From positions 425,222 to 489,221 of the forward strand of contig CP051244.1 of the NCBI GenBank assembly GCA_017795045.1: a stretch of 64,000 bases of DNA, given 5' to 3'. This document shows positions 63,342-64,000 of this stretch, in pieces (position 1 is the stretch's first letter; each line of letters opens with the position of its first letter). Source of the stretch: Allomuricauda sp. Its GTDB lineage: Bacteria > Bacteroidota > Bacteroidia > Flavobacteriales > Flavobacteriaceae. Below the pieces are notes generated by a model, which was given only the letters and a program-made list of their open reading frames with translations, had not been told where the DNA came from and made no database searches. A program made the position numbers and the translations under genes.

Positions 63342-64000
63342 TTATTTCTTGTGCGCTGCCAACATATCAATCAATGATATGGAGGAATCTTCCATGTCGT
63401 TTACGATACTATCGATTTTAGCAATGATATAGTTATAGAAAATCTGAAGGATGATCGCAACAATAAGACCAAATACCGTGGTCAACAATGCTACCTGGAT
63501 ATCACCTGCGATCAAAGAGGCACTCAAGTTACCTACAGCTGCAATTTTCTGGAAGGCCTGAATCATACCGATTACCGTACCCATGAACCCAAGCATGGGA
63601 GCAATAGCGATAAAGAGCGACAACCAAGAAACGTTTTTCTCCAACTGTCCCATTTGAACACCTCCATAAGCTACAACAGCTTTCTCTGCAGATTCCAAAC
63701 CTTCTCCTGCCCTATCCAAACCTTGGTAAAAGATGGAGGCAACAGGACCTTTTGTGTTTCTACATACTTCTTTGGCCGCTTCAACACCACCGGAAGCCAA
63801 GGCATCTTCAACCTGTTGCTTAAGTTTGGCGGAGTTTGTGGTAGCCAAATTCAAATAAATAATTCTTTCAATGGCAACAGCCAATCCCAATATCAAACAA
63901 AGCAATACGATACCCATAAAGGCAGGACCCCCTTGGATAAACTGTTCTTTCAACACTTGGGTGAAACCTTTGCTGGCTTCAGCAGCAGCTTCTTCTTGTA
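63342..64000 (-). CDS. exbB: MotA/TolQ/ExbB proton channel protein (N-terminus outside the window)
   Basis: The visible 219 residues begin in frame at the right window edge (QEEAAAEASKGFTQVLKEQ); the reading frame continues beyond it, so the true start is not seen and the GTG at 63956 should not be used. Three membrane segments: GIVLLCLILGLAVAIERIIYL near 25-45, then SWLSLFIAIAPMLGFMGTVIG, and IQVALLTTVFGLIVAIILQIFY. The Thr and Pro/Gly patterns of the ExbB proton path are present. An Ala/Glu-rich N-terminal extension may exist. It heads the operon with the small membrane protein and two ExbD proteins. Confidence 0.93.
   Translation of the reverse strand, partial: QEEAAAEASKGFTQVLKEQFIQGGPAFMGIVLLCLILGLAVAIERIIYLNLATTNSAKLKQQVEDALASGGVEAAKEVCRNTKGPVASIFYQGLDRAGEGLESAEKAVVAYGGVQMGQLEKNVSWLSLFIAIAPMLGFMGTVIGMIQAFQKIAAVGNLSASLIAGDIQVALLTTVFGLIVAIILQIFYNYIIAKIDSIVNDMEDSSISLIDMLAAHKK

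Overview
The window looks like chromosomal DNA of a marine-type Flavobacteriaceae (Bacteroidota). The evidence is the gene content (DUF4270, DUF4907, DUF5916, DUF2723/GT117, LytTR two-component pair, ExbD arrays), promoters of the Bacteroidota form TTTG-N19-TAnnTTTG, starts without Shine-Dalgarno sequences, and protein sequences close to what I remember of Muricauda/Allomuricauda. The genus is a guess.

Layout. 1-3.3 kb: a leftward rimP-nusA-infB operon (infB cut by the window edge) with a clear promoter and a terminator-like hairpin in its leader. 3.5-8.1 kb: a large secreted PA14/TSP3/C-type-lectin protein and a membrane-bound class III nucleotide cyclase. 8.3-13.4 kb: a molybdenum hydroxylase locus with one 2Fe-2S subunit and two tandem 753-residue molybdopterin subunits. 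13.5-16.7 kb: a leftward four-gene operon of kelch lipoprotein, DUF4907 protein, LytS-like kinase and LytTR regulator. 16.9-23.1 kb: DUF4270 lipoprotein, outer-membrane barrel, tRNA-Gln and a GT117 membrane protein. 23.2-27.5 kb: a thioredoxin-fold protein lacking CxxC, GH16 glucanase, metallophosphoesterase, cutC and a glycosylasparaginase. 27.6-33.6 kb: an A+T-rich membrane gene, polA, an A+T-rich XRE-ImmA/IrrE plus DUF4411 (PIN) pair, and a RadC-type JAB protein. 33.6-40.4 kb: single accessory genes (repeat lipoprotein, thioredoxin, SET protein, DUF2306 protein, Crp/Fnr regulator, SDR, TauE/SafE permease, MarR).

40.5-46.3 kb is a tyrosine degradation operon: 4-hydroxyphenylpyruvate dioxygenase, homogentisate dioxygenase, fumarylacetoacetase, a flavin-reductase-like protein and a PLP aminotransferase, divergent from the MarR gene. 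Two palindromes lie on -7 boxes in the gap between them, and a composite inverted repeat sits between hmgA and fahA. 46.3-49.0 kb encodes a DUF5916 outer-membrane protein.

49.1-59.7 kb is the core translation cluster rplM-rpsI, rpsB-tsf, pyrH-frr, an MMPL/RND exporter, asnS, rpoN and a degenerate PAP2-like membrane protein. Ribosomal protein S2 carries an extra helix-hairpin-helix tail. 59.7-64 kb is leftward: an ExbB-like channel (cut by the window edge), a small membrane protein and two successive pairs of ExbD proteins, then an outer-membrane barrel.

No rRNA, CRISPR array, IS element, phage or clear defence island was seen. The strongest candidates for new biology are the kelch/DUF4907/LytSR operon, the A+T-rich IrrE-PIN module between polA and the JAB gene, the duplicated ExbD pairs with a periplasmic CxYCKG motif, the S2-HhH fusion, the composite inverted repeat, and the operator layout upstream of hppD.
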